A DNA stretch of 64,000 bases from Mariprofundaceae bacterium (GTDB taxonomy: Bacteria; Pseudomonadota; Zetaproteobacteria; Mariprofundales; Mariprofundaceae), in the NCBI GenBank assembly GCA_021772895.1, contig JAJFLC010000023.1:30553-94552 (forward strand). The letters run 5' to 3'. This document shows positions 38,569 to 49,133 of this stretch, piece by piece. Made by a program: the position numbers and the translations under genes. The notes beneath the pieces were generated by a model, which was not told where the DNA came from, ran no database searches, and was given only the letters and a program-made list of their open reading frames with translations. Every line of letters begins with the position of its first letter. The stretch's first letter is position 1.

Positions 38569-39180
38569 TCAGCACTTGATCAATCTGTAGCCTAATTCAA
38601 AACGGCCGGACGGATGCGGTGATTGTAGAGGCCTAGCTTTTTCCCAATCCCAACGTGAGGTCGGAAACAACGCTTTCATATCACTCACATCACAATGAAA
38701 GGGAGGGCCACCTTCTGCATCTGTTTGCATAAAAAGTGCGTAAAGCGAACCACCCGGTTTCAACCAACTGTAAAGCTTCTGTTCATAAGCCAAACGCTGT
38801 TCCGGCTGAATGGCGCAGAGCGATGTTTGTTCATAAATGGCATCAAATGGTTGTTTTGCAACATAAGTAAACATATCAACCTGAATAATGCTGGCTTGTA
38901 ACCCTTCCGTCTCCAGTTCATGTTGCATTTGGGCAACCGGCGTTGGTGCAATATCGATACCTGTAACATTAAAACCCAAACGTGAGAGTTCAATCACTTC
39001 ATGCCCATGACCGCAACCGGGAATCAGGATTTTTGCATCCGAGGCAAGTGTCGCAACAACCCAATCGTGAAAAAGAGGGTTTACACCATTTCTATCCCAA
39101 CTGGTGGTTCCATTCTGATAACGTCCTTCCCACGCATTTTCAGCCGTCATATCAACCTTATTCATATCAATTTCATTCAT
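38569..39180 (-). CDS. Thiopurine S-methyltransferase (TPMT) family
   Basis: A SAM-dependent small-molecule methyltransferase, class TPMT: AENAWEGRYQNGTTSWD, ILIPGCGHGHEVIEL and the C-terminal RLAYEQKLYSWLKPGG. Bacterial members methylate thiols or Se/Te compounds. GGAAGA lies upstream of the first ATG; the opening reading MNEIDMNKVDM has three possible starts. It is last in the minus-strand run that starts at arsR, so a detoxifying role fits. Confidence 0.85.
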   Translation of the reverse strand: MNEIDMNKVDMTAENAWEGRYQNGTTSWDRNGVNPLFHDWVVATLASDAKILIPGCGHGHEVIELSRLGFNVTGIDIAPTPVAQMQHELETEGLQASIIQVDMFTYVAKQPFDAIYEQTSLCAIQPEQRLAYEQKLYSWLKPGGSLYALFMQTDAEGGPPFHCDVSDMKALFPTSRWDWEKARPLQSPHPSGRFELGYRLIKC

Positions 39181-39201
39181 ATAAATCGTTCTTCCATCAA
39201 T

Positions 39202-39618
39202 TTATTTAACAACCGGGTATCCCGCTGCCTTCCACGCAACAATACCACCTTCAACATTTTCAATGTTATTAAACCCCGCTCCAGCAAGAATATTTGAAGC
39301 CTTCGCAGAGCGTTTTCCTGAATGGCAATAAACATAGACACGTTTATCTTTAGAAACTTCGTTCAGGCGCTTCTCAAGCTCCTGAACAGGCAGGAGAACA
39401 GCACCTTCAATATGCCCTGCTTTGTATTCCTCAGGCGTACGCACATCCAGAAACATAAACGGAACCGGTGATGAAGCCCCTGCCTGCCAGTGTGCATGTG
39501 CATGATTCACATTTGTATTTTCATAACCATCCACATGTTCACCCATACCACAGGCAGATGCACTGGCTGCAAAAGACACTGCAAACATAAACATTGATAC
39601 ATACAACAATTTTCTCAT
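39202..39618 (-). CDS. Periplasmic rhodanese-like sulfurtransferase
   Basis: A signal peptide (LLYVSMFMFAVSFAASASA) precedes a single rhodanese domain. LDVRTPEEYKAGHIEGA and the active loop YCHSGKRSAKAS carry the catalytic Cys. The ATG at 39618 has GGAG 10 nt upstream; an extra in-frame ATG at 39633 has no site. Likely handles sulfane sulfur in the periplasm. It has a His-rich stretch NVNHAHAHW after the signal that may bind metal. Confidence 0.88.
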   Translation of the reverse strand: MRKLLYVSMFMFAVSFAASASACGMGEHVDGYENTNVNHAHAHWQAGASSPVPFMFLDVRTPEEYKAGHIEGAVLLPVQELEKRLNEVSKDKRVYVYCHSGKRSAKASNILAGAGFNNIENVEGGIVAWKAAGYPVVK

Positions 39619-39688
39619 AAGGTTTGACTCCACATTTTATTTTTCACATCCATCATACAAATACATCAACACAACTGTTAAATCTAAA

Positions 39689-39705
39689 GTCACGATTCCC
39701 GTGAC
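39689..39705. repeat. Small inverted repeat
   Basis: GTCACG-ATTCC-CGTGAC between the osmC and rhodanese genes. A perfect 6-bp stem that could be an operator, processing site or weak terminator; no T-tract follows in the minus direction. Confidence 0.35.
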
Positions 39706-39723
39706 TCATCAACACATGACTAT

Positions 39724-40113
39724 CTACCCAATTTTAATATGAACCTGAGGTGGGTGCATCAGTGTTGCGTGCAGCAAACAGGATGCAGCCACACGTTCCA
39801 CAGCTCTTTTTCGTGATTCAGGCAAACCCGGAAGTTCAACCTGAAAAGAAATTTCTCCAATCCGTTTTGGTTTGTCAGCACTTTCCCAATCACATAAAAC
39901 TTTCAAGCCATCTGTAGCAATACTCGCTTGATTGCAATAGTTCGCCACATAGTGACCAATGCAGGCAGAAAGTGATGCTGCAAACATCTCAGGTGGCGTC
40001 ATCGCTGAATCAAGCCCTCCATTGTCTTCTGGCTGATCAATCGCGACTGAATGACCACGGCACTGCATCTGAAATCCAGTACCGCCTGTATAATTTGCTG
40101 TAAGCTTTGCCAT
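39724..40113 (-). CDS. OsmC/Ohr family protein
   Basis: A 129-residue peroxide-handling or related OsmC-fold protein. The two reactive cysteines are in LSACIGHYV and AASCLLHATL, the usual positions. Some members are thiol peroxidases, others act on disulfides or persulfides; the rhodanese neighbours lean to sulfur-linked stress. Confidence 0.82.
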   Translation of the reverse strand: MAKLTANYTGGTGFQMQCRGHSVAIDQPEDNGGLDSAMTPPEMFAASLSACIGHYVANYCNQASIATDGLKVLCDWESADKPKRIGEISFQVELPGLPESRKRAVERVAASCLLHATLMHPPQVHIKIG

Positions 40114-40191
40114 TATTTGTCTTCCAACCCGGTCACAGCCAGTACCATCATGCTTTCTCCTCTTTTTAACGCTCTTTCCAAACCCATTGAT

Positions 40192-40527
40192 TCAATGCCC
40201 CCTTTCAACTGGATAGCCAGCATTTACCCAGGCTGTCGTTCCCTCTGACACATTGACCAAATTTGAGTGGCCATATTGCTTTGCTAAATATCCTGCCGCC
40301 TGTGCGGAGCGCACACCGGATCGACAAATCAAATAAACCTTGCCCTGTTTTGGAAATTCATCTGCCCTGGCCTCAACCGTGTTCAAAGCAATCAGCTTTG
40401 CACCCGGCACGCGCACTTCAGCATATTCTTCCGGCGTTCGCACATCAATAATGACGCATGCCTCTCCATCTTCCTTCATTGCCAGCCAAAGTGGATACAA
40501 TTTTTCAACATCAATCGATTCAAACAT
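40192..40527 (-). CDS. Cytoplasmic single-domain rhodanese
   Basis: A 111-residue protein with DVRTPEEYAEVRVPGA and the active-site loop ICRSGVRSAQAAGYL (catalytic Cys). No signal or transmembrane segment, so cytoplasmic. Between OsmC and a membrane rhodanese. Confidence 0.9.
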   Translation of the reverse strand: MFESIDVEKLYPLWLAMKEDGEACVIIDVRTPEEYAEVRVPGAKLIALNTVEARADEFPKQGKVYLICRSGVRSAQAAGYLAKQYGHSNLVNVSEGTTAWVNAGYPVERGH

Positions 40528-40589
40528 ACTTTTTCCTTTCTTTTAACATTTCTCTATCACATTCATCAACATTCAAAAAAACGACTGCC

Positions 40590-41000
40590 TCAATGATTCA
40601 TCTTTATTGGCAAACCCGTACTTTTCCATGCCCCCATACCTCCGGAAAAGTTATAGACAGGTGTAAAACCCTCTTTTGCCAATGCCGTTGCTGCCACCAT
40701 TGAGCGATTTCCCGATGCGCAAAGCACAACGATGGGAACATCCTTATCAATTTCATCTTTTCTTTGTAACAGCTCCCGTAGCGGAAGATGCAGTGCTGAT
40801 GGGGCATGTCCCGAACTCCACTCATTCAAGCTTCGTACATCAAGCAACACATGTGGCTGTTTACGAAATTTTAGGTAATCGCCCGAGGAGATGCTTTTCA
40901 CACCTGAAAGTTTGGGTGCAACAATACGCTTCCATACAATCCAAATGCCAAGCACTGCCATCACGACATAAGTAGTGTTTTGTTGAACAAAATCCATCAT
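40590..41000 (-). CDS. Membrane-anchored rhodanese
   Basis: An N-terminal transmembrane helix (TYVVMAVLGIWIVW) is followed by a rhodanese domain with LLDVRSLNEWSSGHAP and the catalytic loop LCASGNRSMVAA. 136 residues. A GlpE/PspE-type sulfurtransferase tethered to the inner membrane, directly after the DUF2892 protein, a pair that recalls E. coli YgaP where both parts are fused. Confidence 0.9.
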   Translation of the reverse strand: MMDFVQQNTTYVVMAVLGIWIVWKRIVAPKLSGVKSISSGDYLKFRKQPHVLLDVRSLNEWSSGHAPSALHLPLRELLQRKDEIDKDVPIVVLCASGNRSMVAATALAKEGFTPVYNFSGGMGAWKSTGLPIKMNH

Positions 41001-41007
41001 CGTTTCA

Positions 41008-41217
41008 TTAACCGTGTTTTAGCCCAAGTTTGGAAAGAATGATTTCCATCAAACACCATTGAGTAAAACCTGATTGCAACAGGTTTGCGCCCACAAATGC
41101 GGTAAACCATAGCCAGGTTGGTTCCGTCAGAACCACACCATTATAATGTGAAGCAAGGAAAAGACTCAGCAAGATAAACAGACCTGCAATAATACGTACA
41201 ACACGTTGTATACTCAT
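41008..41217 (-). CDS. DUF2892 inner-membrane protein (YgaP-like)
   Basis: 69 residues with two hydrophobic segments (VRIIAGLFILLSLFLA, LWFTAFVGANLLQSGF) and the conserved WCLMEIILSKLGLK end. DUF2892 occurs fused or adjacent to rhodanese domains in YgaP-type proteins. Together with the membrane rhodanese it forms a split YgaP. Confidence 0.88.
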   Translation of the reverse strand: MSIQRVVRIIAGLFILLSLFLASHYNGVVLTEPTWLWFTAFVGANLLQSGFTQWCLMEIILSKLGLKHG

Positions 41218-44200
41218 AATTTCACTCCTTCGTTTTCATTGTTTTCTAAAAGATCAATCGAACAATTATCATCAATCCCGGCTTTGTTTCGCTGCCATAA
41301 ATAATACATAAGTGGTGTGACAAACAAGGTAAGTATCGTGGCCGCCAATGTGCCAAATGCCATCGACACACCCAAACCGCCAAATACAGGGTCAGTAATC
41401 ATAATGGATGTACCAGCGATCACGGCTAAGGCTGTAAGCAAAATAGGCCGGGCACGCACAGCGCCAGCCTCAAGAACCGCAATCTTCACATCATGCCCCT
41501 GCTTTTGATAATCAAGGATGAAATCAATGAGCAAGGTTGAGTTGCGCACGACAATGCCTGCCAAAGCAATCATACCGATCATGGATGTGGCCGTGAATGG
41601 CTGGCCGGTAATCCAATGCCCGGGAAAAATACCTATCATGGTCAGGGCGGTCGGTGCCATGACCAATACCGGTAAAATAAACTCACCGTAATACGCAACC
41701 ATGAGAAGATAAATCAATACCAAAGCGACAATAAATGCTGCGCCCAGATCACGGAAAACATCCAGTGTTAAACGCATTTCACCATCCCACAGCATATGAT
41801 AGCTAAATGTATCCTCTGGCGTTGTCTGGGTAAAACGCATGCCACCCGTCTTCAATGTCATACCGGAAAGCACTTCGCTATTGTCCAATTTCCCGTCCAT
41901 ATCCAGCAATGAATAGACCTGAGAACCCTGTTTAGGTTCCGCACTCACATAAGTCACCGGATGGCCATCTTTGCTAAAAACCGGCTTAGCAACGATACTC
42001 TTTTCAATATCAGCAATCGCCGACAGCGGAACCAATCCATGACTTCCACTGACATAAATACGATCAAGATCCTCAGTGTGGGCACGCAAAGCTTTGGGCA
42101 GTTGCACATGCAGATGTACAGAGTGACGCTCACTGGCAATATGCACGGCCCCAAAATTGTACCCCTGCAAAAAATCACGCAACACCGTTTCGACCTGTTG
42201 TGTATCCACGCCCAGACGTGATGCTTTCTTTTTGTCTACACGAACATTTAATTGCGCCTGATCTGCACCCACAGAATCATCCACATCAATCACATCATAA
42301 GTTTTTTTGAACACATCACGCACCCTCGATGCAACCTGCCGCTGGCCTTCATAATCAGGGCCATAGATTTCAGCCAGCAATGTAGCCCGTACCGGTGGTC
42401 CCGGCGGATCTTCCACAAGCTTGATCGACGCTTTGGGATAACGATCAAACACAGGCTTGAGCATATTTCGAATTTGCAAAACGATATCTTTTGAACCGAT
42501 AGAACGTTCATGTTTATCTAATAAATTAACCCTAATTTCACCCAAATGGGGTGCTTCACGAAATAATGCAGCACCGCGTAACATGCCATTAAAATCAATC
42601 GGGCCTGCACGACCCACAAACGTTTCATAATCCTGAATCATTGAGTTTTGACGCAACACATCTCCAATATCACGCGCAACCCGATCTGTATTTTCAAGGG
42701 TTGAGCCTTCAGGTAAATCAATGGTAATGTTAAATGTATTCTGATTGCCCTTGGGTAACATTCTTAATTCAACACTGCCCGGCGTAAGTGGCCCATTGAT
42801 CCCTGATGGACGTAAAAATTGCCAACCGGGCTGTAACATCGTGACAACAAACAAGACACCTACGACCAGCCAGAAAATACGCCGTGTTAAGGCGTTTTCA
42901 ATTAATGGTCTAGCCAAGCGTAAATACGTTTTACGAATCCAGTCATCTGCCTCACTGTCTTTTTCTTCAAGCGTTGGAGAAGTGATTTTACATGGCAGCC
43001 AACGCTGAGAAATCCAGGGAATAAAGGCATACGCAATCAACAATGAGGCCGCCATCGCCAATGGCGCATTCAATGGAATGGGAGCCATATATGGCCCCAT
43101 CATGCCCGTAACAAATGCCATCGGAACAAAAGCCAGAATAACGGCAATTGTGGCTACAATTGTAGGTTTTCCCGTTTCATTGGTAGCCTGAATGATCAAT
43201 CGCGCCTTCTCCGACATTTTTGTCACACCTTTGTGCAGATGCCGATGAATATTTTCAATCACCACAATCGCATCATCCACCAGCAGACCCAATGCGAGAA
43301 TTAATGAAAACAATGTGATTCGATTAATCGTTTGATCCGCAAGCAAGCCAATCACAAGCACAACAAATAAAATAAGCGGGATATTCATCGTGACAATGCT
43401 TGCTTCACGCCACCCCAGAAACAGCAACAGAATCAAAATCACCGTTGCAATCGCGATCGCCAAATGTTCCACCAACAGATTCACCGCGGCATTTGCCCGT
43501 TCACCGGAATCACGTGTGATATCAACTCGTACATTGTTCGGAATGAAATCACCTTTCAGTTCATTGAGCTTCTCTGCGATACGCTGAGTCACAAATACAG
43601 CATTTGTGCCTCTCTTTTTTGCCAAAGCAATCGATACAGCAGGCGTTTCAGGCTCTTCCCCGGCCTGTACATCGACCTGTACATGATCTGCAGCAGGACC
43701 AAAACCAATGCGATGCAATTGCTCCGCTTCTGCAGGCCCATCAATAATGGTGGCAATATCCTGCAGATAAATCACTTTATTCTGCCATTGCCCGACAATC
43801 AGACTACCCACCTCTCGCGCACTTTTTAAATAACCATCCAACCAGACCCGCGTAACCTGATTACCACCAATCAGCGATCCAATCGGCCCTCCTGCATTTG
43901 CACCGAGCAAAACCTGATGCAACTGATTTAATGTGATCCCATAAGCTGCCATTCTGGCTGCATCAATTTGAATACGGATTTCATGATCCCTGCCACCAAT
44001 AATATCGGCAACTGACACACCTTCGAGTGCTGCAAGCTGCTCACGTACACGCTCAGCCAGACGTTTGAGCGACAATCCATCCATCTCCGGTGATGACAAA
44101 GTAATCACAGAAGCAGGAACATCATCAACATCCATCGGTTTAACCAATGGCTGAGATGCACCAGCGGGGATACGATCAAGATTATGCATCAGCCTGTCAT

Positions 44201-44567
44201 AGAGTTTGACCAGACTGGCTTCTTTATCCTCTCCCACCTTAAACATGACCGTCACGACACCCATCGAATCCATTGCTGTGCCAAAGGTATGATCCACACC
44301 TGTCATTTCGCGCAACACCATTTCCAAAGGGCGAACAATCAGATTTTGAACCTCTTCCGGGCTTGCGCCCTGCATCTGCACAATCACATTCGCTGCGGGC
44401 ACATCAATCTGCGGGTTTTCCTCGCGTGGCGTCATCGACAAAGCTGCCAAACCCATCAGAAAAATTAATATGCCGATAATGGGTGTCAGATTTGTTTGCA
44501 TGGCAAGTTGCCCAAGTTTACCAGCAATATTCAAGCTTTTTTTATCCACAGCGATTGGCTCTTGCAT
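41214..44567 (-). CDS. Efflux RND transporter permease (HAE1/AcrB superfamily)
   Basis: 1117 residues, twelve transmembrane segments in the RND layout with two large periplasmic loops. The proton-relay aspartates are in the segment ALGLLVDDAIVVIENIH; the N-terminal ITPIIGILIFLMGLAAL helix is also typical. It overlaps the DUF2892 gene by 4 nt and is preceded by adaptor and channel genes. Substrate not predictable; the operon suggests a reactive sulfur or other thiol-linked compound. Confidence 0.9.
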   Translation of the reverse strand: MQEPIAVDKKSLNIAGKLGQLAMQTNLTPIIGILIFLMGLAALSMTPREENPQIDVPAANVIVQMQGASPEEVQNLIVRPLEMVLREMTGVDHTFGTAMDSMGVVTVMFKVGEDKEASLVKLYDRLMHNLDRIPAGASQPLVKPMDVDDVPASVITLSSPEMDGLSLKRLAERVREQLAALEGVSVADIIGGRDHEIRIQIDAARMAAYGITLNQLHQVLLGANAGGPIGSLIGGNQVTRVWLDGYLKSAREVGSLIVGQWQNKVIYLQDIATIIDGPAEAEQLHRIGFGPAADHVQVDVQAGEEPETPAVSIALAKKRGTNAVFVTQRIAEKLNELKGDFIPNNVRVDITRDSGERANAAVNLLVEHLAIAIATVILILLLFLGWREASIVTMNIPLILFVVLVIGLLADQTINRITLFSLILALGLLVDDAIVVIENIHRHLHKGVTKMSEKARLIIQATNETGKPTIVATIAVILAFVPMAFVTGMMGPYMAPIPLNAPLAMAASLLIAYAFIPWISQRWLPCKITSPTLEEKDSEADDWIRKTYLRLARPLIENALTRRIFWLVVGVLFVVTMLQPGWQFLRPSGINGPLTPGSVELRMLPKGNQNTFNITIDLPEGSTLENTDRVARDIGDVLRQNSMIQDYETFVGRAGPIDFNGMLRGAALFREAPHLGEIRVNLLDKHERSIGSKDIVLQIRNMLKPVFDRYPKASIKLVEDPPGPPVRATLLAEIYGPDYEGQRQVASRVRDVFKKTYDVIDVDDSVGADQAQLNVRVDKKKASRLGVDTQQVETVLRDFLQGYNFGAVHIASERHSVHLHVQLPKALRAHTEDLDRIYVSGSHGLVPLSAIADIEKSIVAKPVFSKDGHPVTYVSAEPKQGSQVYSLLDMDGKLDNSEVLSGMTLKTGGMRFTQTTPEDTFSYHMLWDGEMRLTLDVFRDLGAAFIVALVLIYLLMVAYYGEFILPVLVMAPTALTMIGIFPGHWITGQPFTATSMIGMIALAGIVVRNSTLLIDFILDYQKQGHDVKIAVLEAGAVRARPILLTALAVIAGTSIMITDPVFGGLGVSMAFGTLAATILTLFVTPLMYYLWQRNKAGIDDNCSIDLLENNENEGVKL

Positions 44568-44569
44568 AC

Positions 44570-45640
44570 TTATCGCCCGTTACCTGAAGCCTGAACTTTC
44601 ATACCGCTTTTTAAATCCGGCTGACCATTCCAGGCAATCACATCACCTGCGTGCAAACCTGCAAGCACCTCAACCTGATCTCCTGACAGTGTGCCGAGAC
44701 GAATCATCCTGTACTGAGCAATTGACTGTTCATTAAGCACATAGACTGCATGTAAACCGGAGCGGGAAACAATCGAGGCTTGCGGAATCATTAACGCCTG
44801 CCGACTACCAACACGAAATCCGGTTTGTGCATACATGCCCGGATGCACATCATCGACCTCCGGCAATGCAATTTTAACAAGAAACTGATGCGAAACAGTA
44901 TCCGCGGCCTGTACCACTTGACGCACCACGCCCTGATACGTTTTTTTCAACGATGAAATTTCAATATCAACCTGATCACCTTCATGAAAACCACTCACAA
45001 AGCGTTCGGACACATAGGTTACAACCAATAAACTTGCGGGATCTTCAAGTGTTAGAATGGGTACACCGGGTGTTGCCAAGTCACCTTGACTCAAATGTTT
45101 CTCAACCACGACACCCGCCACTGGAGACCGGACTTCTGCATAACTTAATCGATTACGTGCCTGCTCAACCTGTGATTTTGCTACCTTATAACGCAACTTT
45201 GTTTTTTCAGCCTGCTGTCGGGTCACTGCACCCGCCTTGAGAAGTTCGTCATAACGTTGCAGATCAGCTTCAGCATCTAATAAATCAGCTTTTGCCTGAA
45301 TCAATGCCTGTTTTGCATCAACGGGGTCAATCCGAAGCAGCACTTGCCCTACTTTAACCTGATCACCCTCACGCACATTCAATTCACGAATATATCCTGA
45401 AATACGCGCATGGATCGAAACACGATGGTCTGAAGTCACCGTCCCACTGGTTACATAGTGTGCTGGCATCGTGCTAACAGATACATTGAATGTATCGGCC
45501 AACGATTTTATTTCATGTTCAGGCGATAATTGAATATCCTCTGAACATGCCATCAAGCTTGTCAGCACCAGCAGCATAGCCACCAGCATACCAGACTTCT
45601 TTATCTTTAATCCCATGTGTAATCTCATAGCTGGATTCAT
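44570..45640 (-). CDS. RND efflux periplasmic adaptor (HlyD/AcrA family)
   Basis: A lipoprotein or signal-anchored adaptor: MLVAMLLVLTSLMACSE carries a lipobox-like LMAC. The biotinyl-lipoyl half motifs VREGDQVKVGQVLLRID and VEKHLSQGDLATPGVPIL flank an alpha-hairpin, then a beta-barrel. 356 residues. It bridges the pump and TolC-type channel encoded either side. Confidence 0.9.
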   Translation of the reverse strand: MNPAMRLHMGLKIKKSGMLVAMLLVLTSLMACSEDIQLSPEHEIKSLADTFNVSVSTMPAHYVTSGTVTSDHRVSIHARISGYIRELNVREGDQVKVGQVLLRIDPVDAKQALIQAKADLLDAEADLQRYDELLKAGAVTRQQAEKTKLRYKVAKSQVEQARNRLSYAEVRSPVAGVVVEKHLSQGDLATPGVPILTLEDPASLLVVTYVSERFVSGFHEGDQVDIEISSLKKTYQGVVRQVVQAADTVSHQFLVKIALPEVDDVHPGMYAQTGFRVGSRQALMIPQASIVSRSGLHAVYVLNEQSIAQYRMIRLGTLSGDQVEVLAGLHAGDVIAWNGQPDLKSGMKVQASGNGR

Positions 45641-47019
45641 TGAACCGCCCCCTCATCCAATCTTCCAGCAGCCAGCAACAATGCTGCTTTAGCAATCACT
45701 AAATCATACTTTGCACGGATAAAGCTTACTTCAGAGGCATCCGCCCTCACCTGGGCATCGAGTAAATCAGATGTTTTTTCCAACCCCTGTCCATGCCTTA
45801 AAGACTTGATACGCAATGATTCAGATGTTTGTTTTAAAGCTTCAGTTTCGCTTTGAAAGCGCTTTTCAGCCGTATTCAAACCACGAAACGCCTGTCTGAT
45901 TTCATTTCCAATCTGCTGGCGTTTATCACCAACCTGAAACTCCAATGCGACTTTTTCTGACACTGCAGCACGCACATGTGCCTGATCTGTACCACCGGCA
46001 AACAAATTCATACTGACAGTTACACCCACCGTAGTATTACGATTTTTAAGCCCGAACGTTTCATTGTTCCATTCTTGGGCTGCCATCAAACCGACATGAG
46101 GAAAATATCCTGACTGTGACTGCGTGTGTGCAGACTTCGCGGCTTCCAACTCATTTTGCAATGATAAAAGATCAGCCCGTCGATCATCAGCATCTTTTAA
46201 AAGTGCATCCAAAGATTCAGGAAAATAATGCATATCCGGCTCCTGAAGAGCTTTCAGTTCAACGCTCATATCCATGCCCATAATCAATCGTAAAGACTCA
46301 AGACTATTGGCATAAACATTGCGATTTTCATCCCATGTCAACTCACTACGCAGGACATGCACGTATGCATCCATCACATCACTGTTAATCGCCATCCCTC
46401 GTTTTTTCAGCATCTTTGCATCCCGCCAGCGTTTTTTTGCTGCATTCACTGCATTTTCTGTGGCCTTCATCTGCGCCAGTGCCTGTCTGGACTGCACATA
46501 AACAGCAATTGTCTGGTAAATAAGTTGCTGTTTGTGAAATTCGAATCCCTGTGTCATCGCCAGTGCATGATGTTTGGCACGTGCACGATTTGCCCACAGT
46601 GCACCACCGGAAAAAATTGGTAGATGCAACCCCAAACGCGATTGATAATTATTGATATAAGCAGAATTATTTAATATTCCCGGTGAAAAATCAGTCGCAC
46701 TAACCCGCCGCTGCTGTAATTTGGTGCCAAAGAAGTTAAGCGGGGAATCGGTACGTGACCATCCCGTAGAAACATCCACACGCGGTAATAAATTCCCTGT
46801 TGCGCCATCAACTTCAGCCTCCGCCTTATCCACCTTAGTGGCCGAAGCTGCAAGCATACGATTATGCTCAATCGCAAATGCGATACTCTCTTTGAGTGAT
46901 AAAACTTCTGTCGCAGTGCTTACCGCTGGCATGATCAAGACAAACAGCATTAATATCAAAACATTATGAATTAATAATTTATTAGGCCGAAAAAAAACAC
47001 GCTTGTTTAACAAAAACAT
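45637..47019 (-). CDS. TolC-family outer membrane efflux protein
   Basis: A 460-residue channel-tunnel: signal peptide (LIHNVLILMLFVLIMPAVSTA), two repeats of long helices with the NLLPRVDVS and the ESVGYFPHVGL-like (QSGYFPHVGLMAAQ) motifs. It overlaps the adaptor by 4 nt and the arsR stop by one base. Confidence 0.9.
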   Translation of the reverse strand: MFLLNKRVFFRPNKLLIHNVLILMLFVLIMPAVSTATEVLSLKESIAFAIEHNRMLAASATKVDKAEAEVDGATGNLLPRVDVSTGWSRTDSPLNFFGTKLQQRRVSATDFSPGILNNSAYINNYQSRLGLHLPIFSGGALWANRARAKHHALAMTQGFEFHKQQLIYQTIAVYVQSRQALAQMKATENAVNAAKKRWRDAKMLKKRGMAINSDVMDAYVHVLRSELTWDENRNVYANSLESLRLIMGMDMSVELKALQEPDMHYFPESLDALLKDADDRRADLLSLQNELEAAKSAHTQSQSGYFPHVGLMAAQEWNNETFGLKNRNTTVGVTVSMNLFAGGTDQAHVRAAVSEKVALEFQVGDKRQQIGNEIRQAFRGLNTAEKRFQSETEALKQTSESLRIKSLRHGQGLEKTSDLLDAQVRADASEVSFIRAKYDLVIAKAALLLAAGRLDEGAVQ

Positions 47020-47354
47020 TATCCCTTAGCCCCTTCCAAAGATCCCTGATACGCCTCTGGACAGTAAATACGCCGAAGCACATCCACCAAACTCAAAAAT
47101 TCCGGGTTAGCAATTCGGTAATACACTTGCTGCCCACGTTTATCGTTTACAATGATACCCATCATACGCATCTTGGAAAGGTGCTGAGACAAATTCGATT
47201 GCGAAGCCGCTGTCACTTCCATCAGTTCATTTACACACATGGGACCATTTTTAAGGTGGCATAAAACTGCCAGACGCAATTCATGTGCGATCGCCCTTAA
47301 ACCTTGTGCTGCGTCTTTGATATTTTCTTCAGGGATTGTTTGCATGAAAGGCAT
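47019..47354 (-). CDS. ArsR-family repressor with two cysteines (BigR/SqrR/YgaV-like)
   Basis: A 111-residue winged-helix repressor. The HTH is around TAASQSNLSQHLSKMR, and the wing DKRGQQVYYRI follows. Cys40 (GPMCVNEL) and Cys98 (RIYCPEAY) occupy positions similar to the two redox cysteines of persulfide sensors such as SqrR and YgaV; Cys32 is extra. No typical metal-binding CVC motif is seen. The neighbour set (DUF2892, rhodanese) agrees with a sulfane-sulfur sensor. Starts at 47354 or 47345. Confidence 0.82.
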   Translation of the reverse strand: MPFMQTIPEENIKDAAQGLRAIAHELRLAVLCHLKNGPMCVNELMEVTAASQSNLSQHLSKMRMMGIIVNDKRGQQVYYRIANPEFLSLVDVLRRIYCPEAYQGSLEGAKG

Positions 47355-47408
47355 TGTAATACAAAATCATTGCATTAGCAAATTATAATATACAATGCTT
47401 AAATTCAA
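47351..47408 (-). promoter_or_regulatory. arsR operon promoter and palindromic operator
   Basis: On the minus strand TATAAT lies at 47387-47382, with a -35-like TTGAAT at 47408-47403 (15-nt spacer, short). GCATTGTA (47351-47358) and TACAATGC (47391-47398) form a perfect inverted pair almost concentric with TTGCATTAGCAA (47370-47381). The operator covers the -10 and the start codon, as in autoregulated ArsR genes. Confidence 0.6.
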
Positions 47409-47440
47409 GCTCCGACCACGACTCTCAGGCTGCGAAATTT

Positions 47441-48855
<1,415 letters not shown>

Positions 48856-49133
48856 TGCACACTCCTTTATCGAAACAGCGCGAAAGATAACAGCATCATT
48901 TCCATAGCAACACCTTATAATAATGATTGAATTATAACCTTTTCCGCCTATTTATTGGGCAATATAAAGCTAAAAGGAAAAGCAATAATAATCTAAATCA
49001 CTGTAATATATGGGATATATCAATTATGACATGAGTGGCACACTCACTGCTAATACAACATGTCATTTGAAATATCATTTGAATAATGATTCATCAAAAT
49101 TTCTATTACATCGAAAAAGGGAGTTCAATCAAT
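48856..49133. promoter_or_regulatory. Divergent region before torF with inverted repeat
   Basis: TTATAAT (48915-48921) and ATTATAA (48931-48937) are perfect 7-bp inverted arms 9 nt apart, an A+T-rich palindrome on the side near the membrane protein gene. A sigma-54-type element lies at 49036. Otherwise nothing coding. Confidence 0.35.
49036..49050 (+). promoter_or_regulatory. Sigma-54 (-24/-12) promoter
   Basis: TGGCAC-ACTCAC-TGC; GG (49037-49038) and GC (49049-49050) are separated by the required 10 nt. It lies about 80 bp before torF, in front of glnK-amtB, where NtrC/RpoN control is common. The TTGCA half is weaker (CTGCT). Confidence 0.6.

Noticed and set aside
48915..48937. Fur box at the palindrome before torF
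   Set aside because: The arms match only about half of the Fur consensus; left as an unassigned inverted repeat.
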